NCBI GenBank assembly: GCA_020161665.1
Contig: JAIUPA010000006.1
Location: forward strand, 62,001-126,000
DNA from: Pseudomonadota bacterium
GTDB lineage: Bacteria > Pseudomonadota > Alphaproteobacteria > Rhizobiales > Rhizobiaceae
Length of the DNA stretch: 64,000 nucleotides
Direction: 5' to 3'
Shown: piece after piece, positions 45,481-55,731 of the stretch
How positions within the stretch are numbered: the stretch's first letter is position 1
Layout of the letters: each line of letters starts with the position of its first letter
Program-made: the position numbers and the translations under genes
The notes under the pieces: generated by a model
What the model was told of the DNA's origin: nothing
Database searches by the model: none
Seen by the model: the letters and a program-made list of their open reading frames with translations, nothing else

Positions 45481-46631
45481 CACTTGTCCTCCTTGACGGG
45501 TTGAGCCGCGAACTGCGGATGCACAACGGCACCGCCATGCGTCAGAAGCGTTGCCTTGGACAATTCCTCATCCGGATTGACGGCAAACTGCTTGCTTTCC
45601 TTATCGATCATCGTCTCGATAAAGGTCAGAAGGTTCTTGGCGTAAAGGGCCGAGGCCGAGGCTGCGATGCGGCCCGGCAGGTTGGCATAGCCGACCACCG
45701 TCACACCATCGACGGTCGCGATTTCACCCGCGACCGATCCCTCGACATTGCCGCCACGCTCAACGGCGAGATCGACAACGACCGAACCGGGACGCATGGC
45801 CGACAGCATCTCGCGCGAAACTAGGCGCGGTGCCGGACGGCCCGGAATGAGCGCCGTGGTAATTACAATGTCCTGCTTGGCGATATGATCGGCCACAAGT
45901 GCCGCCTGCTTGGCCTTGTAGGCGTCCGACATTTCCTTGGCGTAACCGCCAGCCGTTTCGGCGGCCTTGAATTCATCGTCCTCCACGGCGATGAACTTGG
46001 CACCGAGCGAAGCAACCTGCTCCTTGGCGGCGGGACGCACGTCATTGGCCGAAACCACGGCCCCCAGACGGCGCGCCGTGGCAATGGCCTGTAGACCGGC
46101 AACACCGGCTCCCATGACGAAAACCTTGGCCGCAGGCACGGTGCCCGCTGCCGTCATCATCATCGGAAGGGCGCGACCATAGGCATGGGCGGCTTCAATG
46201 ACAGCCTGATAACCGGCCAGGTTGGCCTGCGACGACAAAACGTCCATCGACTGCGCACGGGTGATGCGCGGCATGAACTCCATCGCAAAGGCCGAAAGTC
46301 CTGCAGCAGCCATGGCAGCCACGGCTTCCGCCTGGCCATAGGGGTCCATGGTTGCAAACACGGCAGCACCGGCTTTATAGCCCGTCATCTCGTTCCCGCT
46401 CGGGCGGCGCACTTTCAGCACCACATCCGCGTTTGCGAGATCGGCTGAACCGCCAATGCTGGCTCCTGCTTTCTCGAATTCGGCATCGGGTATGCGCGAG
46501 GCATCACCGGCCCCGGCCTCCACAACCACCTTGAAACCGAGCGCCGTGAACTTCTTCACGGTCTCGGGCGAAGCAGCCACACGCGTTTCACCGCCTTGCG
46601 TTTCCTTCGCCACATACAATATCTGCGACAA
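45480..46631 (-). CDS. pntAA: NAD(P) transhydrogenase alpha subunit, NAD-binding part
   Basis: This 383-residue cytoplasmic domain I binds NAD(H) with a Rossmann loop KVFVMGAGVAGLQAIATA. The N-terminal YVAKETQGGETRVAASPETVKKF and the RPAAKEQVASLGAKF segment are conserved. The mobile loop region around GVTVVGYANLPGRIA contacts pntB. I start it at TTG 46631 because GGAGGAGGATC is seven bases upstream; a GTG at 46703 would add an unlikely Arg/Cys-rich leader. It opens the operon pntAA-pntAB-pntB. Confidence 0.94.
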   Translation of the reverse strand: MSQILYVAKETQGGETRVAASPETVKKFTALGFKVVVEAGAGDASRIPDAEFEKAGASIGGSADLANADVVLKVRRPSGNEMTGYKAGAAVFATMDPYGQAEAVAAMAAAGLSAFAMEFMPRITRAQSMDVLSSQANLAGYQAVIEAAHAYGRALPMMMTAAGTVPAAKVFVMGAGVAGLQAIATARRLGAVVSANDVRPAAKEQVASLGAKFIAVEDDEFKAAETAGGYAKEMSDAYKAKQAALVADHIAKQDIVITTALIPGRPAPRLVSREMLSAMRPGSVVVDLAVERGGNVEGSVAGEIATVDGVTVVGYANLPGRIAASASALYAKNLLTFIETMIDKESKQFAVNPDEELSKATLLTHGGAVVHPQFAAQPVKEDK

Positions 46632-46792
46632 CTCTGATCCTCCTCCAGCATCCGGCGCCCTGCCCCCACAGGCTCGCCAAAGCGAACGTGCGCACGCGCG
46701 CACCCTTGCTTTATACGGAAGTCTTAGATTGAGACAATGCGCCGATGGGACGCAGCGGTACGCCTGAACGAAAAATCAGGCCTTGTGCCGTC

Positions 46793-49048
46793 TCACTTTT
46801 GCATCAGATCAAGCACAGCATCACGGCTGAGCGGACGGGAGAAAACATAGCCCTGCACGAGGTCGGCACAATCGTTCTCAATGAGAACCTGCAACTGCTC
46901 CGGTGTTTCAACCCCTTCGACCACGACTCCGAGGCCAAGCGAGCGGGCCAGATGCACCGTTCCCTTCAAAAGTTTCAGACGCCGGCCGTCTTCAGTCACG
47001 TTGCGCACGAAGGATCGGTCGATCTTGACCACATCAAGCGGCAGCGAATCCAGATAGGAAATACTGGAGAAGCCGGTGCCGAAATCATCGATGGCGATGG
47101 TCACGCCCATGGCCCGGAGCGTGCCGAGCAATGCGGCAGCGGCATGCGGATCGTCCATCAGGCTGCTTTCCGTCACCTCAAGATGGAGCCGCTTGGCCGC
47201 CAGCCCGGTCCGCGCCAGCGTCTCGGAAACGAGGTCAACGATCCGGCTGTTCTTCAGGTCATGGGCCGAGAGGTTGACCGAAACGGAAATCGGCTCCGGC
47301 CAGCCCGCGCATTCGCGGCAGGCGGCCTCCAGCACGAACCGCGTGATGGAGGAGACGAGACCCATTTCCTCCGCCATGCGGATGAACACATCCGGGCCAA
47401 TCGGGCCGCGCTCGGCATGCGTCCAGCGGGCCAGCGCCTCGCAGCACTGAATGGCACTGCCATCAGGCCGATACATCGGCTGGAAAACGACCGCGAGGCT
47501 GTCAGCGGCAATCGCCGCGCGAAGGTCATCGCGCAGCCGACGCGTCGCCGTATAGCGATCATCCATCTCACGCTGATAGCCGACGCAAAGGCCACGAGCC
47601 CGCTCCTTGGCTTCCGAAAGCGCCAGATCCGCCTTCATCTGCCAGTGCGAGATCATCTCCGGCTGGTTTTCGAGAAGGACATAGCCACCGCTGAAGCTTA
47701 ATTTGAGCTCCACATCGTAGACGGAAAACGCCCCCTGAAGCCCCGCATGGAACTGGCGGATACGGCCCTTCAGGTCATCTGGCTTGCCGGTTTGCGAGAA
47801 GAAAAAGACGCCGAACTGGTCGCTCATCATGCGCGCCACCAGCGTCTCAGGGCCGGAGAGCGCCATGAACCGCTTGCCGATTTCCGTAAGCGCCCGGTCG
47901 CCAAAGGCATGGCCGCGCGCATCATTGACCGACTTCAGGTCATCGATATCAATCAGCAGAAACCCGACCACCGCCGAGGCGGGCAGACAATCAAGCTTCT
48001 GGCGAAACTGTTCCGCAAAGAAATGACGGTTCGAAAGACCCGTCAGCGCGTCGAACTTTGCCATGTGCAGGAGCTTCTCCTCGGCTCGCACACTGGCTGA
48101 AATATCCTCGAAGACAATCACCGCGCTGCCATCGATACGACGCGCACCGCTCAACTCCATATGCACATCACCCGGCAGGGTAATCTGCACCGGCTCCAGC
48201 GCGCCATCGGCAAATTCGCAGATCCGGCGCAGGAAGTAGCGGTTTTCGCCAAGCGCCGCGCGCGCCGCGCTGCCGGGAACCGGCGCGCCAATGGCCAGAC
48301 CGGCAAGCCCACCGGGACCCGAAACATCAAACAGCTCGCGCGCTTTCAGATTGGCGATTTTCACGCGGCGTTCCGCATCAAGAAGGATCAGCCCGTGCGG
48401 CATGGTATCCAGCGCAATGTCGAACTTTTCGACAAGCTTGGAAAGCCTCTCGGTTTCCCTGAAGCGCCCCGACAATTCGTTTCGAATGCTGCGCGAGGCC
48501 GAGCGCACATCAAACGCCACCAGTCCGAGCAGAATGGAAACCGCGATGACAGACGGCTCGCCTCGAACAAGGCTGGCGATGATCATCGGCGCGCACAAGA
48601 CGAGAAGCGGTCGCCCGACGCCGGACGGCGCGCCATGCCCCCGCGAGGCAAGTTGCGCCAGAAGAGCGCCGACCACCGCAAGGCAGATGAAAACACAAAC
48701 CGTATCCAGTGGCGCCAGCATGGCCGTCGCCGCACCGATGCTGGCGAGGGTCGTGGTCAGACCGGCACCAACCACATGCTCGCTTTCAATACGGCGCATA
48801 TCTTCCTGCGCCAACGGAACCCCGATCAGGGTCGAAAGGCGAAGGGCCAAGAAGATGCGCAGGAGAAGAACGAAAGCCGCACCCGCGGCGAGAATGAGGA
48901 AACTCACCGCACCCGTCAAAACCTGAACGCTGGAAAAGGCGGTGGTGACAACCAGGGTGCTGAGCAGAGACCGCCAGCGCCGGGTGAGAAGCGTGTCCGC
49001 CGGGGTTCGCCAGGGCGACAATCGCTCTGTCCTTGCCCCCTCAGCCAT
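46793..49048 (-). CDS. Membrane GGDEF-EAL protein with degenerate GGDEF site
   Basis: This 751-residue protein has an N-terminal membrane region with five or six hydrophobic segments (about 28-180) and a PAS-like domain (about 208-320). A GGDEF domain follows at 330-490 and an EAL domain at 500-750. The cyclase signature is MSDQF (408-412) instead of GGDEF, so synthesis of c-di-GMP is unlikely. The EAL domain keeps Glu537 in CCEALARW, IDDFGTGFSSISYLDSLP, VKIDRSFV and VVEGVETPEQL, so it is probably an active c-di-GMP phosphodiesterase. The dead GGDEF domain may bind GTP as a regulatory input. Two GAAA-N3-4-TTTC motifs lie upstream at 49112-49145. Confidence 0.9.
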   Translation of the reverse strand: MAEGARTERLSPWRTPADTLLTRRWRSLLSTLVVTTAFSSVQVLTGAVSFLILAAGAAFVLLLRIFLALRLSTLIGVPLAQEDMRRIESEHVVGAGLTTTLASIGAATAMLAPLDTVCVFICLAVVGALLAQLASRGHGAPSGVGRPLLVLCAPMIIASLVRGEPSVIAVSILLGLVAFDVRSASRSIRNELSGRFRETERLSKLVEKFDIALDTMPHGLILLDAERRVKIANLKARELFDVSGPGGLAGLAIGAPVPGSAARAALGENRYFLRRICEFADGALEPVQITLPGDVHMELSGARRIDGSAVIVFEDISASVRAEEKLLHMAKFDALTGLSNRHFFAEQFRQKLDCLPASAVVGFLLIDIDDLKSVNDARGHAFGDRALTEIGKRFMALSGPETLVARMMSDQFGVFFFSQTGKPDDLKGRIRQFHAGLQGAFSVYDVELKLSFSGGYVLLENQPEMISHWQMKADLALSEAKERARGLCVGYQREMDDRYTATRRLRDDLRAAIAADSLAVVFQPMYRPDGSAIQCCEALARWTHAERGPIGPDVFIRMAEEMGLVSSITRFVLEAACRECAGWPEPISVSVNLSAHDLKNSRIVDLVSETLARTGLAAKRLHLEVTESSLMDDPHAAAALLGTLRAMGVTIAIDDFGTGFSSISYLDSLPLDVVKIDRSFVRNVTEDGRRLKLLKGTVHLARSLGLGVVVEGVETPEQLQVLIENDCADLVQGYVFSRPLSRDAVLDLMQK

Positions 49049-49111
49049 ACCCGATCTTCTCCATGCTCTACATTAGCGTTTGATGCGCTTCTAAAATACT
49101 ATTTGTATTAC

Positions 49112-49145
49112 GAAAACGTTTCAGTCTATTTTTGAAAAAGTTTCA
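49112..49145. promoter_or_regulatory. Two phased GAAA-TTTCA motifs (operator-like)
   Basis: GAAAACGTTTCA (49112-49123) and GAAAAAGTTTCA (49134-49145) start exactly 22 bases apart, two helical turns, and each is nearly palindromic. They lie in the divergent gap between the GGDEF-EAL gene and dctQ. No clear promoter boxes could be assigned. Confidence 0.4.
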
Positions 49146-49325
49146 ACTGTTTTTACAAACTGCGACGTCATATCGCCTCATTGATTTCATGTTGCAACGC
49201 AGCATCACCAAGGCCAAAGCCTTTGATCGCCGCCGAAAAGGACCGGTCCATAGCATTCCACGCTTTTCTTTTATAAGGCCTTGGTCTATGCCATCCGCGA
49301 CCTTTCAACAGGCGGGACCGAAGCC

Positions 49326-49865
49326 ATGACCGCGCTTCTCAAGCTCAGCAGCATCATTGACGGCATCAGCAGTGTGATCGGACGCATCGGGGATTATCTC
49401 GTCCTCTTGTGCTGCCTCATCAGCGCCGGAAATGCGATTGCGCGCTATACATTCCACGGTGGCTCCAATGCCTGGAGCGAAATCCAGTGGTATCTTTTCG
49501 CCTATGTGGTGATGATGGGCGCATCCTATACGCTCGCACGCAATGAACACATTCGTGTCGATCTCATCTATGGTGCTGTTTCCGAGCGCAAGCGCCTTTG
49601 GATCGATGTCATTGGCACCCTGTTCTTCCTGCTGCCGATCTGCGCCATCTGCGCCTGGCTGTGCTGGCCCTTCTTCAAGATTTCCTTCCTGACGCAGGAA
49701 ATGTCATCGGATGCGGGCGGATTGATCCGCTGGCCGGTGAAGTTCATGCTCTTCTTCGGCTTCGTCCTGCTGTTCGTTCAAGGCATTTCCGAATTCATCA
49801 AGCGCGTTGCCGCCCTCATGGGTTTGATCCAGCTTGAAACGAAATACGAAAAGCCGCTGCAATAA
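49326..49865 (+). CDS. TRAP transporter small permease subunit (DctQ-like)
   Basis: This 179-residue protein has four transmembrane helices (about 19-40, 55-75, 95-120, 135-160). The AYVVMMGASYTLARNEHIRVDL segment after helix 2 is the DctQ family signature. With the large permease encoded 49 bases downstream it forms the membrane part of a sodium-driven organic-acid importer. I start it at ATG 49326; an in-frame TTG at 49281 would add 15 atypical residues. The matching periplasmic protein is encoded convergently at 51458-52564. Confidence 0.88.
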   Translation: MTALLKLSSIIDGISSVIGRIGDYLVLLCCLISAGNAIARYTFHGGSNAWSEIQWYLFAYVVMMGASYTLARNEHIRVDLIYGAVSERKRLWIDVIGTLFFLLPICAICAWLCWPFFKISFLTQEMSSDAGGLIRWPVKFMLFFGFVLLFVQGISEFIKRVAALMGLIQLETKYEKPLQ

Positions 49866-49914
49866 CAATAATTTCCGCGTCTGAAGACGCGCGCATCTGG
49901 GAGAGGGTCCCGTC

Positions 49915-51381
49915 GTGTTCGAATATGGCATTCTGCCGCCCGCCATGTTTGCGGGCATGGTTATCTTCATGCTGTTCGGCTTTCCGGTGGCCTTCTCGCT
50001 GGGTGCCGTCGGCATGCTGTTTGCCGCCGTCGGCCTGATCGGCGGTTACTTCGATCCCGCCTTCCTGAATGCGCTGCCGCTGCGCTTCTTCTCCATCATG
50101 TCGAACAGCCTGCTGCTTGCCATCCCCTTCTTCACCCTGATGGGGGCGGTGATGGAGCGCTGCGGCCTGGCCGAAAACCTGCTTGAAGGCACGGGCAAGC
50201 TCTTCGGAGCCATTCCGGGTGGCCTCGCCTATGCGGTGATTTTCGTCGGCGCCATTCTCGGCGCCATCACCGGCACGGTGGCGGCATCCGTCATCACCAT
50301 GGGCATGATCTCCCTGCCGATCATGCTGAAATATGGCTATAATCCGCGTCTGGCGACGGGGGTGATCGCAGCCTCCGGCACCATGGCCCAGCTTGTGCCG
50401 CCTTCGCTGGTGCTTGTCGTTCTGGCAGACCAGCTCGGCAAGTCGGTCGGCGATATGTATCTCGGCGCCATTGGCCCCTCGATCCTGCAGATCATTGTCT
50501 TTACGATCTTCATCCTGCTCGTTTCGATCTTCAAACCGTCTGCCGTCCCGGCGCTGCCCAAGGATGCCCGCGGCGATTTCAGCCTGAAGCTGATTGCGCA
50601 GGTACTGATGGGCATGGTCCCGTCGGCCCTGCTGATCTTCGTCGTTCTCGGAACGCTGCTGATGGGCCTCGCCACACCGACCGAAGCCGGTGCCATGGGC
50701 GTGGTCGGTGCCATCATCATCGCCGCCCTCAACGGCAAGCTCACCTGGTCGCTGCTGCGTCAGGGCATGGCCAACACGGCGCAGATCACCTCCATGGTGG
50801 TCTTCATTCTCGTTGGCTCCACCATTTTCAGCCTCGTCTTTCAGGGACTTGATGGCGCGCGCTGGATCGAACACATGCTGACCGGCCTGCCCGGCGGCCA
50901 GATCGGCTTTCTGCTGTTCGTCAACGCCTTCGTCTTCGTGCTCGCCTTCTTCCTCGATTTCTTCGAAATCGCCTTCATCGTCGTGCCGTTGCTCGCCCCC
51001 GTCGCCGAAGCGCTCGGCATCAATCTCGTCTGGTTCGGGGTGCTGCTCTGCGTCAACATGCAGACGAGCTTCATGCACCCGCCCTTCGGGTTCTCGCTGT
51101 TCTATCTGCGCTCTGTGACGCCGCGAAACATCGATACGATGGAAATTTACAAGGGTGCCCTGCCCTGGCTCGCCATGCAGATCCTGCTGGTTGGCATCAT
51201 CATCTTCTGGCCGCAGTCGGTCACCCATTGGCTCGACAACGGCCCGAAGAAGGACGTCGATTCCATCAAGATCGAAATCCCCGGCTTCAATCCGTCGAAT
51301 GGCGGCATGGGCACGGCCCCCTCGGTCAACGGCCTTCCGGCTCTCGGACCCCTTGGAAGCCCGCCATCCATCAAGCCCTGA
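49915..51381 (+). CDS. TRAP transporter large permease subunit (DctM-like)
   Basis: This 488-residue protein has about twelve hydrophobic helices. The GTVAASVITMGMISLPIMLKYGYNPRLATGVIAASGTMAQLVPPSLVLVV block is the DctM core, and FFLDFFEIAFIVVPLLAP and NMQTSFMHPPFGFSLFYLRSV match the C-terminal half. The long, hydrophilic Pro/Gly/Asn-rich tail after residue 445 (KIEIPGFNPSNGG...) is unusual but ends cleanly. The start is GTG 49915 with GGGAGAGGG upstream. It is the subunit that carries the solute, energised by a sodium gradient. Confidence 0.93.
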   Translation: MFEYGILPPAMFAGMVIFMLFGFPVAFSLGAVGMLFAAVGLIGGYFDPAFLNALPLRFFSIMSNSLLLAIPFFTLMGAVMERCGLAENLLEGTGKLFGAIPGGLAYAVIFVGAILGAITGTVAASVITMGMISLPIMLKYGYNPRLATGVIAASGTMAQLVPPSLVLVVLADQLGKSVGDMYLGAIGPSILQIIVFTIFILLVSIFKPSAVPALPKDARGDFSLKLIAQVLMGMVPSALLIFVVLGTLLMGLATPTEAGAMGVVGAIIIAALNGKLTWSLLRQGMANTAQITSMVVFILVGSTIFSLVFQGLDGARWIEHMLTGLPGGQIGFLLFVNAFVFVLAFFLDFFEIAFIVVPLLAPVAEALGINLVWFGVLLCVNMQTSFMHPPFGFSLFYLRSVTPRNIDTMEIYKGALPWLAMQILLVGIIIFWPQSVTHWLDNGPKKDVDSIKIEIPGFNPSNGGMGTAPSVNGLPALGPLGSPPSIKP

Positions 51382-51403
51382 GCGGTCAGGCTTTCAGCCA
51401 ACA

Positions 51404-51436
51404 AAAAACCCGGTGCCGCAAGACACCGGGTTTCTT
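51404..51436. terminator. Bidirectional terminator between dctM and the binding-protein gene
   Basis: AAACCCGGTG (51406-51415) and CACCGGGTTT (51424-51433) form a perfect 10-bp stem with flanking A and T tracts on both sides. That suits termination of both convergent transcripts. Confidence 0.85.
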
Positions 51437-51457
51437 TATGGACGCAGAACGAACCGC

Positions 51458-52672
<1,215 letters not shown>

Positions 52673-52814
52673 TTACGCCAAATGCCGCAATGCGGTCCGG
52701 TCCAATCACGGATTATCGTTGACAATCAGAACAAACCAACCACACAAATGAGCGAACGCCCGAAGCGCTCAAAGAACCCGCCACCCTGCCGATACCCGCA
52801 TTCCGGAGCCTGTC

Positions 52815-53573
52815 ATGTCGAAGCCCGTCGTTGCCGTTCCCGCCGACTTCAAGGTCGTCGATGGATACAACTGGCACGCCACGCCCGATCAATATGTCAA
52901 CGCCGCGCTGAAAGTGGCCGGCGCCATGTCCTTTATCGTCCCGGCCTTTGTCGAGGGCAACGAGACCGATGCCGTTCTGGATCGCGTCGATGGCCTTCTC
53001 GTCTCCGGCTCGGCGAGCAATGTGCATCCCTCGCATTACGGCGTCGAGGCCACCGAGGCCCATGGGCCTTTCGATCCGGGCCGCGATGCCACCAGCCTGC
53101 CGCTCATTCGCCGCGCCATCGAACGCGGCATTCCGCTTCTGGCCATCTGCCGTGGCATTCAGGAACTGAATGTCGCGCTGGGCGGTACGCTGCAGGGTGA
53201 AATTCAGGAGAACCCCGGCATCTGGGACCACCGCAAGCCCGAAACGCCAAGCCGTGACGAGGCCTTCGCCATCCGTCAGGCCGTCCATGTGCGTGAAGGG
53301 TCGTGCATTGCCAACCATCTGGGTCTCGCCGGAGAAATACAGGTGAATTCCCTGCACCGTCAGGCGATTGCCGAAACCGCTCCCAACCTGCAGGTCGAGG
53401 CAACCGCTCCCGATGGCACCATCGAAGCCGTCTCCGTTATCGGCGCGAAGAACTTCGCCTGCGGCGTGCAATGGCACCCGGAATACTGGGCTGAAACCGA
53501 CGGCCCGTCGCGCAAGCTTTTCGAAGCCTTCGGGGATGCCGTGCGCGCCTATGCCGCCGCGCACGGTCGCTGA
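52815..53573 (+). CDS. Gamma-glutamyl-gamma-aminobutyrate hydrolase-like class I amidotransferase
   Basis: This 252-residue PuuD/peptidase C26 family enzyme has catalytic Cys112 (LLAICRGIQELNV), His221 and Glu223 (GVQWHPEYW). The LLVSGSASNVHPSHYG motif, with SGSASN in place of the more usual GGGDxxP, shapes the oxyanion region. PuuD splits gamma-glutamyl-GABA to glutamate and GABA in putrescine breakdown; relatives hydrolyse other gamma-glutamyl amides. It stands alone, divergent from the TRAP binding protein and convergent with the hydroxyacid dehydrogenase ten bases away. No other puu genes are adjacent, so the role is inferred only from the family. Confidence 0.82.
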   Translation: MSKPVVAVPADFKVVDGYNWHATPDQYVNAALKVAGAMSFIVPAFVEGNETDAVLDRVDGLLVSGSASNVHPSHYGVEATEAHGPFDPGRDATSLPLIRRAIERGIPLLAICRGIQELNVALGGTLQGEIQENPGIWDHRKPETPSRDEAFAIRQAVHVREGSCIANHLGLAGEIQVNSLHRQAIAETAPNLQVEATAPDGTIEAVSVIGAKNFACGVQWHPEYWAETDGPSRKLFEAFGDAVRAYAAAHGR

Positions 53574-53583
53574 GCGCGGGTGA

Positions 53584-54543
53584 TCACACCTTCGGTGCCG
53601 GGGTTTCCGGCACCGGGGTCAAGACCTTGCCATCGGCAAACCAGTGAATGATGTTATCGACCACGAGGTCGCCCATGGCGTTGCGTGTCGGCACCGTGGC
53701 GGACGCCACATGCGGCCAGAGAACGGCATTATCGAGCGCCATCAGTCGTTCCGGCACATTCGGTTCGTCGTAGAAGACATCAAGACCGGCAGCGGCAATC
53801 GTGCCCGTTTCCAGCGCCGTGACCAGCGCATCCTCATCCACCGAGGATCCGCGCCCGACACTGATGAACACCCCGTTCGAACCGAGCGCCGAAAACACCG
53901 CCGCATTGACCGATTTGTGCGTGTCGGCGGTGCCTGGCACGATGCAGATCAGCGTATCGACCGCCGTCGCCAGTTCCAGAAGCGACGGATAATAGTCATA
54001 GCCGACGTCATCGCGCACGCTGCGGGTGTGATAGGCGATCTTCACCTTGAACGGCTCCAGCCGGTGGGCGATTTCAAGGCCGATACGCCCCAGACCATAA
54101 AGCCCGACCGTGCGCCCTTTGAGCGAAAGCGGCGCGAGCGGGCAGGCCGACTTCAGCCAGTTGCCGGAGCGCAGCCAGTTTTCCGCCGCAAACGAGCGAT
54201 GGATCGTCGAAAGCAGAAGCCCGAGGGTGGAATCGGCCACTTCGTCATTCAAAACCTCCGGCGTGTTGGTGACAACGATGCCGCGCCGGGCCGCCGCCGC
54301 ACAATCCACGCCATCATAACCGACGCCGAAATGCGAAATAATCTCGAGATTGGGCAGGATATCGATCCACTCCGCGCCAAAACGCCCGTAAATGGCCGCG
54401 CCACGAATGCGCGCCGCATCTTCCGGCGAAATGGCAGGCGGTGCATTGCGCTTGGCAAACACGATGTCGAAATGGGTTTCGAGTCGTCTCACGATATGCG
54501 CAAGCAGCGTATCGTAAACGAGAATTGCGGGTTTTCCCGTCAT
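53584..54543 (-). CDS. D-isomer-specific 2-hydroxyacid dehydrogenase
   Basis: This 319-residue NAD(P)-dependent enzyme has the nucleotide-binding loop TVGLYGLGRIGLEIA. The catalytic residues appear in ISVGRGSSVDEDAL (Arg region), YDEPNVPERL (Glu) and VLWPHVASATVPTR (His). The YHTRSVRDDVGYDYYPSL stretch replaces the NAD-type acidic residue with His-Thr-Arg, suggesting NADPH, as in glyoxylate/hydroxypyruvate reductases. AGGA eight bases before ATG 54543 supports that start; ATG 54552 also reads in frame. It lies 33 bases downstream of a LacI-type regulator and probably belongs to its regulon. Confidence 0.87.
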   Translation of the reverse strand: MTGKPAILVYDTLLAHIVRRLETHFDIVFAKRNAPPAISPEDAARIRGAAIYGRFGAEWIDILPNLEIISHFGVGYDGVDCAAAARRGIVVTNTPEVLNDEVADSTLGLLLSTIHRSFAAENWLRSGNWLKSACPLAPLSLKGRTVGLYGLGRIGLEIAHRLEPFKVKIAYHTRSVRDDVGYDYYPSLLELATAVDTLICIVPGTADTHKSVNAAVFSALGSNGVFISVGRGSSVDEDALVTALETGTIAAAGLDVFYDEPNVPERLMALDNAVLWPHVASATVPTRNAMGDLVVDNIIHWFADGKVLTPVPETPAPKV

Positions 54544-54576
54544 GGCAGGCATCCTGAAGTCTTGGCGGGACAGGCC

Positions 54577-55599
54577 TTAGCTGCGCGGACGCACCGGGCC
54601 GGTCGATTGGCGGATTCGCATCTCCGGCTTGATCAGGTGCAGCCCGTCAAGCGCGTGACTGTCTGCCAGTTTATCGAGAAGTGCTCGCGCCGCAAGACGC
54701 CCCACCTCTTCCTGCCCGTTCCATACGGTGGTGAGCGCCGGCGTCGCAATCGACGCTTCCTCCAGATCGTCATAGCCCGTCACGGAGATATCGCGCCCGG
54801 CCAGAAGCCCCGCACGCGCAATGCCGTTCATGAAACCGATGGCCACAAGATCGTTCCAGCACACGGCAGCCGTCGGCTTTTGCGGCAGGGAGAGGAAATC
54901 GACCGCCGCATCGAACCCGGCCTGCATGGAGCGCGGCCCCGGCAGGCGCAGTTCCGGATCAACTTCAATGCCCGCCTTGCGCAACGCATTGACGTAACCC
55001 TGATAACGGTCGCGCCCCGTCGAGGTCTGGTCCGTGCCCCCAACCATGGCAATGGTGCGGTGGCCGAGGCTGATGAGATGGTTGGTCGCGAGCGAAATGC
55101 CATAGCTGTCATCGCCGCGGAAGGTCGGTAGGTCGCAGCCTTCCATCTGGCGCGCCACCAGAATGGCGGGCATATTATTGTTTTCAGCCAGCTCCACGTC
55201 CTCGATCGGCGTGCCGATGGCGGGCGACATGATCACTCCGTCACCCCCCAGCTGCAGCAGCATTTCAATAAAGCTGCGCTGCTTTTCGACGGAATCATAA
55301 TGGTTGGACAAAATGAAGGTGTGCGAACGCCGGTCGAGTTCGCTTTCAATGGCTTTGAGAATTTCCCCGTAGAACGGGTTCATGATGTCATGCACCACAA
55401 CGCCGATAATGCCCGAACGCGAGGTGCGAAGACTGGCGGCACGGCGATTGTAGATATAGCCCATGGCGCGGGCCTGTTCCTTGATCCGCTCGCGCGTATC
55501 GGCTGCCACAAGCGGACTGTCGCGCAACGCCAGCGAAATCGTCGCCGTGGACAGGCCAAGGCTTTCGGCAATGGTCGACAGTTTGATTTTCTGGGCCAT
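54577..55599 (-). CDS. LacI-family transcriptional regulator
   Basis: This 340-residue protein has an N-terminal LacI HTH (KIKLSTIAESLGLSTATISLALRDSPLVAADTRERIKEQARAMGYIYN). A periplasmic-binding-protein-like effector domain (about 60-335) follows, including GVVVHDIMNPFYGEILK and VTGYDDLEEASIATPALTTV. The start ATG 55599 gives the canonical MAQKIKLS; upstream in-frame methionines are discarded. It lies just before the 2-hydroxyacid dehydrogenase on the same strand. A palindromic operator about 70 bases upstream suggests autoregulation. The effector is probably a sugar or sugar acid. Confidence 0.92.
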   Translation of the reverse strand: MAQKIKLSTIAESLGLSTATISLALRDSPLVAADTRERIKEQARAMGYIYNRRAASLRTSRSGIIGVVVHDIMNPFYGEILKAIESELDRRSHTFILSNHYDSVEKQRSFIEMLLQLGGDGVIMSPAIGTPIEDVELAENNNMPAILVARQMEGCDLPTFRGDDSYGISLATNHLISLGHRTIAMVGGTDQTSTGRDRYQGYVNALRKAGIEVDPELRLPGPRSMQAGFDAAVDFLSLPQKPTAAVCWNDLVAIGFMNGIARAGLLAGRDISVTGYDDLEEASIATPALTTVWNGQEEVGRLAARALLDKLADSHALDGLHLIKPEMRIRQSTGPVRPRS

Positions 55600-55657
55600 G
55601 CAATCCCCCCGAACAAGACGCAAGTCAACACGGGCGACTCGCTCCCGTCGGGTCGCC

Positions 55658-55682
55658 AATTTAATTAAATTAAACCGTTTAA
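55658..55682. promoter_or_regulatory. Palindromic operator upstream of the LacI-type gene
   Basis: Two overlapping palindromes: AATTTAATTAAATT (55658-55671, perfect) and TTAAAC-C-GTTTAA (55670-55682, perfect arms). The second has the central CG and A/T flanks typical of LacI-family sites. It lies 71-83 bases upstream of the regulator start. Confidence 0.6.
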
Positions 55683-55731
55683 ACGAAGCATGCAACCATG
55701 GATGCGAGGCCGCATGGCCCACACTCCTCAC

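Noticed and set aside
46764..46783. GCCTGA/TCAGGC hairpin after the GGDEF-EAL gene as a terminator
   Set aside because: The stem has only six pairs and the T-run is inside the loop, not after the stem.
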